A DNA stretch of 8,368 nucleotides from JBEEMU01 sp043778315 (lineage in GTDB: Bacteria > Bacteroidota > Bacteroidia > Chitinophagales > Saprospiraceae), in the NCBI GenBank assembly GCA_043778315.1, contig JAYWGJ010000104.1, forward strand, positions 1-8,368, given 5' to 3'. The first letter of the stretch is position 1. Each line of letters begins with the position of its first letter. The translations under genes and the position numbers were made by a program. The notes beneath the pieces were generated by a model. It had not been told where the DNA came from, searched no databases, and was given only the letters and a program-made list of their open reading frames with translations. Below are positions 6,184-8,368 of this stretch, in pieces.

Positions 6184-6927
6184 ATGAAAAAAATTATTTT
6201 TCTTTTGCTTAGCGTAATACTTATGTTAAATACTTGCTTGGCGCAAACTATAAAAACTCAAGCTGCAAAAACGCAGTTGAACCCAAACGAAAAGTTGTTT
6301 AATGCCAAAAAATATCAGTTGGACTCCGCTTTCAATAAGGTATTGATTATAGATAAAAAATTTGATGTTCGATTTTATCGATGCGCAGATACGACCTCGG
6401 ACCGTGAAGGCGCGTTAGCGATAGAAATAAACGATGCCGATACCAAAACAATAGCCTATTCGCATACTTTTCAAGAAAACCAGTACGCTTTATATAAAAA
6501 AAGCGGCTTAAGGCTCGATGCGCTCGGCGTACTCTACCTCGAACTCGTCTTCGACGGAGGCGGCTCGGGCTACTCGGGTACACTCTACCAAATTAATATA
6601 CAAGGGAACACCATCGCGCCGATTGAAATATTGCACTACGGCGAACTCTCCGCTTATTTGTTTAGCAAAAGCAATAACGACATTTTACTTTTTAATGGTA
6701 TTTGGGGCAGCGCGGAAGACGAGTCGCACTTTTCTGACCACCTTTACACTGTCACAAAATACAGCTTTGAGGGTTTGCTGATGCGCCGTCAATTATTGGG
6801 AACAACCCAAAAAAAGTACGAAAGCGTTAGCGACAACAAAACTTTTTTGGCTACTGCCAAAGAAATACAACAGCGCGAACCGAAGCTGCTACGCAATATC
6901 GATTTACCCGATTTTGAAGGCTTTTAA
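6184..6927 (+). CDS. Secreted protein of unknown function
   Basis: A 247-residue protein that I do not recognise. The start at 6184 is chosen because it opens directly into a signal peptide 'MKKIIFLLLSVILMLNTCLA' (1-20), with likely cleavage around 'LAQ'. An upstream in-frame ATG at 6097 would put the preceding terminator hairpin inside the coding region and is rejected. C18 is preceded by L-N-T, a poor lipobox, so a lipoprotein is possible but not favoured. The mature part mixes beta-strand-like stretches with a glycine turn 'FDGGGSGYSGTLYQI' (123-137) followed by 'PIEILHYGELSAYLF' (146-160), reminiscent of a compact beta-rich periplasmic or surface domain. There are no further membrane segments and no T9SS sorting domain. 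It shares orientation with the T9SS cargo gene but is separated from it by the repeat cluster and a terminator. An 11-base direct repeat TATCACCTATT occurs at 6157-6167 and 6171-6181, just before the ATG. Confidence 0.8.
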   Translation: MKKIIFLLLSVILMLNTCLAQTIKTQAAKTQLNPNEKLFNAKKYQLDSAFNKVLIIDKKFDVRFYRCADTTSDREGALAIEINDADTKTIAYSHTFQENQYALYKKSGLRLDALGVLYLELVFDGGGSGYSGTLYQINIQGNTIAPIEILHYGELSAYLFSKSNNDILLFNGIWGSAEDESHFSDHLYTVTKYSFEGLLMRRQLLGTTQKKYESVSDNKTFLATAKEIQQREPKLLRNIDLPDFEGF

Positions 6928-6970
6928 GAAACTGCTAACAATCCTGCTTTCAAAAGTTGTAAATATATAC

Positions 6971-7342
6971 TTACGCGAACGGATTTACTAATTGTAGTCC
7001 TGTTATTGTTTTAAAATCATCTATATTCCTAGTAACCAATTCACAATCATAGACTAATACAGTCGCTGCAATAATTGAATCGCCTAAACTCAATTTTTGT
7101 TTTTGACGTAATTCAACTGCTTTATCTGAAACTACTTGTGTTACTTCAAAGACTTCTAATAGCGCAAAACACGATTCGAAATACGTTTTATCGTCCATGG
7201 TAAGCCGATGATAGCCCAGTACCTCAATCACAGTTGCTACCGAAACCGCAGAGGTTACGAGTGCGTCCGTAATGTAAGTTCTCAAAAAAAGATGTTCTTT
7301 TTTTGCCGAATATATCAAAATATTGCTATCCAATAAATACAT
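6971..7342 (-). CDS. PIN-domain toxin (VapC-like ribonuclease) of a type II toxin-antitoxin pair
   Basis: A complete 123-residue PIN-domain protein. The acidic metal-binding residues expected for this nuclease family are present: D5 in 'YLLDSNILIY' (2-11), E40 in 'SVATVIEVLGY' (34-44), D88 in 'LSLGDSIIAATVL' (84-96) and D109 in 'TRNIDDF' (104-110). PIN toxins typically cleave RNA, often tRNA or rRNA, using Mg or Mn ions; the target of this one is not predictable from the sequence. The start codon lies five bases after the antitoxin's stop, so the two are almost certainly co-transcribed with antitoxin first. No Shine-Dalgarno is visible. It is convergent with the secreted-protein gene at 6927, with 43 bases between and no clear hairpin. 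All catalytic positions are intact, so the toxin looks active. Confidence 0.92.
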   Translation of the reverse strand: MYLLDSNILIYSAKKEHLFLRTYITDALVTSAVSVATVIEVLGYHRLTMDDKTYFESCFALLEVFEVTQVVSDKAVELRQKQKLSLGDSIIAATVLVYDCELVTRNIDDFKTITGLQLVNPFA

Positions 7343-7347
7343 ATATT

Positions 7348-7581
7348 TTAATCTCTAAGTGGTAAATCTCTGTCTTTACGCTGCTCGCGTTGCCACTCCA
7401 TCGGATTTTCGATAGCGCGCACGTCTGCTCCTTTTGCTACGATTTGTAAGTGCTTTTCGCGTTCCGTAGCATCGATTTTGGTCAAAAATGGCGTAATAAT
7501 GCGCAGCCCAATTCGTTGTGCCAGTAGCTGTAAAAGCTGTAAATCGCTGTTTTTTTCTATTTCTATTGTTATTCTTTGCAT
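7348..7581 (-). CDS. Antitoxin of the PIN-domain toxin-antitoxin pair
   Basis: A 77-residue protein directly upstream of the PIN toxin. Its N-terminal half alternates charged and hydrophobic residues ('MQRITIEIEKNSDLQLLQLL', 1-20), consistent with a small strand-helix domain. Its C-terminus 'NPMEWQREQRKDRDLPLRD' (59-77) resembles a tail I associate with small antitoxins paired to PIN toxins in Bacteroidota and Cyanobacteria; that is family recognition from memory. The tail is probably the disordered, toxin-wrapping part. I cannot identify a classical ribbon-helix-helix or AbrB fold with certainty, so whether it autoregulates by DNA binding is open. Just upstream, TACCTTTA (7605-7612 on the minus strand) is one base off the TAnnTTTG box and could be a promoter element. 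Confidence 0.85.
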   Translation of the reverse strand: MQRITIEIEKNSDLQLLQLLAQRIGLRIITPFLTKIDATEREKHLQIVAKGADVRAIENPMEWQREQRKDRDLPLRD

Positions 7582-7692
7582 AAGTTGCTAATTTAAAACT
7601 TATTATAAAGGTAATTATAAAATTTATTGTTTGTATATTTTTTGGAAAAGAAAGAAGAAAATTTCTCTCTATTTAGTATAAATAATACAGAT

Positions 7693-8368
7693 TTACCCTG
7701 CTCTGAACCCAATTCGACCCGTATTTTGGTCGCCTTCAAATAAGCTGATGCCTTTGAGGTCGTCGGTGATAACGGTATGAATCATGGTCGTAGTGCGCGC
7801 CGACGGCGACATTTCTGCCATGCGGAGGTTTTGCTGCCGCACCGTTTCCTCTACCAATTTGCGCACCGTTCGGGCGTTTCCGAAGTATTTATGGCTGTTT
7901 GCCAATAGTTTTTTGATGCTATCGTTGAGGAATGTTTTGGCATCGGTATCGAGTTTGAGGTCTTCCTTCTCGAACATCAATTCGCTGATTTGGAGCAACT
8001 CCGCTTCCGAGTAATCCTCAAATTGAACTTGCTTATCGAACCGCGACATCAGTCCAGGGTTCGCCTCCAAAAACCGCTTCATCTCTTCGGTGTAGCCCGC
8101 CACTATCACCATAAATCTGCCGCGTTGGTCTTCCATTCGTTTGAGGAGCGTCTCTATCGCTTCGCGACCAAAGTCGTTGCCGCCCTGCGAAGTGAGCGCG
8201 TAAGCCTCGTCGATAAACAAGCAGCCGCCATACGCCGATTCTATCACTGCGTCGGTTTTGGCGGCGGTTTGTCCCACAAACTCGGCAACCAAATCTTTGC
8301 GGTCGGTTTCTACCAAATGCCCGCGCTCGAGTATGCCGAGTGCCTTGTATATTTGCGCCAAAATGCGC
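7693..8368 (-). CDS. CbbX/SpoVK-type AAA+ ATPase, C-terminal part (5' end outside the window)
   Basis: The reading frame is open to the window edge, and the first visible codons (Arg-Ile-Leu, then 'AQIYKALG') match the segment just after Walker A in CbbX/SpoVK-like AAA+ ATPases, so the P-loop and any N-terminal domain lie beyond position 8368. A TTG at 8361 could be read as a start but would give a protein without a P-loop. Visible in order from the edge are 'GHLVETDRKDLVAEFVGQTA' (substrate-pore region), Walker B 'CLFIDEAYAL', sensor 1 within 'FMVIVAGYTEEM', the arginine-finger region 'NPGLMSRF', and sensor 2 within 'FGNARTVRKLVEE'. A short C-terminal tail with 'GRIGF' follows the lid. Such ATPases form hexamers that remodel or unfold partner proteins; CbbX activates Rubisco, but nothing here suggests that substrate. 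It is upstream of the toxin-antitoxin pair on the same strand with a 111-base AT-rich gap and no convincing terminator. Confidence 0.93.
   Translation of the reverse strand, partial: RILAQIYKALGILERGHLVETDRKDLVAEFVGQTAAKTDAVIESAYGGCLFIDEAYALTSQGGNDFGREAIETLLKRMEDQRGRFMVIVAGYTEEMKRFLEANPGLMSRFDKQVQFEDYSEAELLQISELMFEKEDLKLDTDAKTFLNDSIKKLLANSHKYFGNARTVRKLVEETVRQQNLRMAEMSPSARTTTMIHTVITDDLKGISLFEGDQNTGRIGFRAG

Noticed and set aside
7645..7675. Possible terminator after the AAA+ gene (GAAAATTTC region)
   Set aside because: The pairing is short and imperfect with no adequate loop and no good T-tract on the minus strand.

Overview
The window comes from a Bacteroidota chromosome. The strongest evidence is a protein with a C-terminal type IX secretion (T9SS) sorting domain, a system confined to that phylum. 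Supporting evidence is the lack of Shine-Dalgarno sites, AT-rich spacers, TAnnTTTG-like promoter boxes and signal peptides ending in 'AQ'. Genus and species cannot be told from what is visible.

Layout. From the left, five minus-strand genes follow each other: a membrane-anchored SRPBCC protein (132-644), a SixA-type histidine phosphatase (698-1192), a polytopic membrane protein that looks like a GT-C glycosyltransferase (1345-2592), nucleoside diphosphate kinase ndk (2766-3188) and a secreted WG-repeat protein (3440-4105). Clear minus-strand hairpin terminators with T-tracts follow the membrane protein, ndk and the WG gene, so these three appear to end their own transcripts. The phosphatase and SRPBCC genes have no terminator between them and may be co-transcribed. 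A 526-base AT-rich divergent spacer (4106-4631) separates this block from two plus-strand genes: a secreted beta-propeller with six Asp-box motifs and a T9SS sorting domain (4632-6029), and an unrecognised secreted protein (6184-6927). Between those two lie three 15-bp units in an 18-bp period, the first inverted, and then a strong terminator hairpin.

The right end returns to the minus strand. It has a two-gene toxin-antitoxin cassette (antitoxin 7348-7581, PIN-domain toxin 6971-7342) and the C-terminal part of a CbbX/SpoVK-type AAA+ ATPase that runs off the window edge (7693-8368).

Function. Apart from the toxin-antitoxin pair, and possibly the phosphatase/SRPBCC pair, the genes do not form an obvious pathway. 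They look like a mixture of housekeeping (ndk, sixA-like), envelope (GT-C-like, T9SS cargo, WG protein, secreted orphan) and accessory (toxin-antitoxin) genes. I found no rRNA, tRNA, CRISPR array, insertion sequence or convincing new multi-gene system. The best leads are the inverted-unit repeat plus terminator lying in the leader of the 6184-6927 gene, and the unrecognised secreted and membrane proteins.
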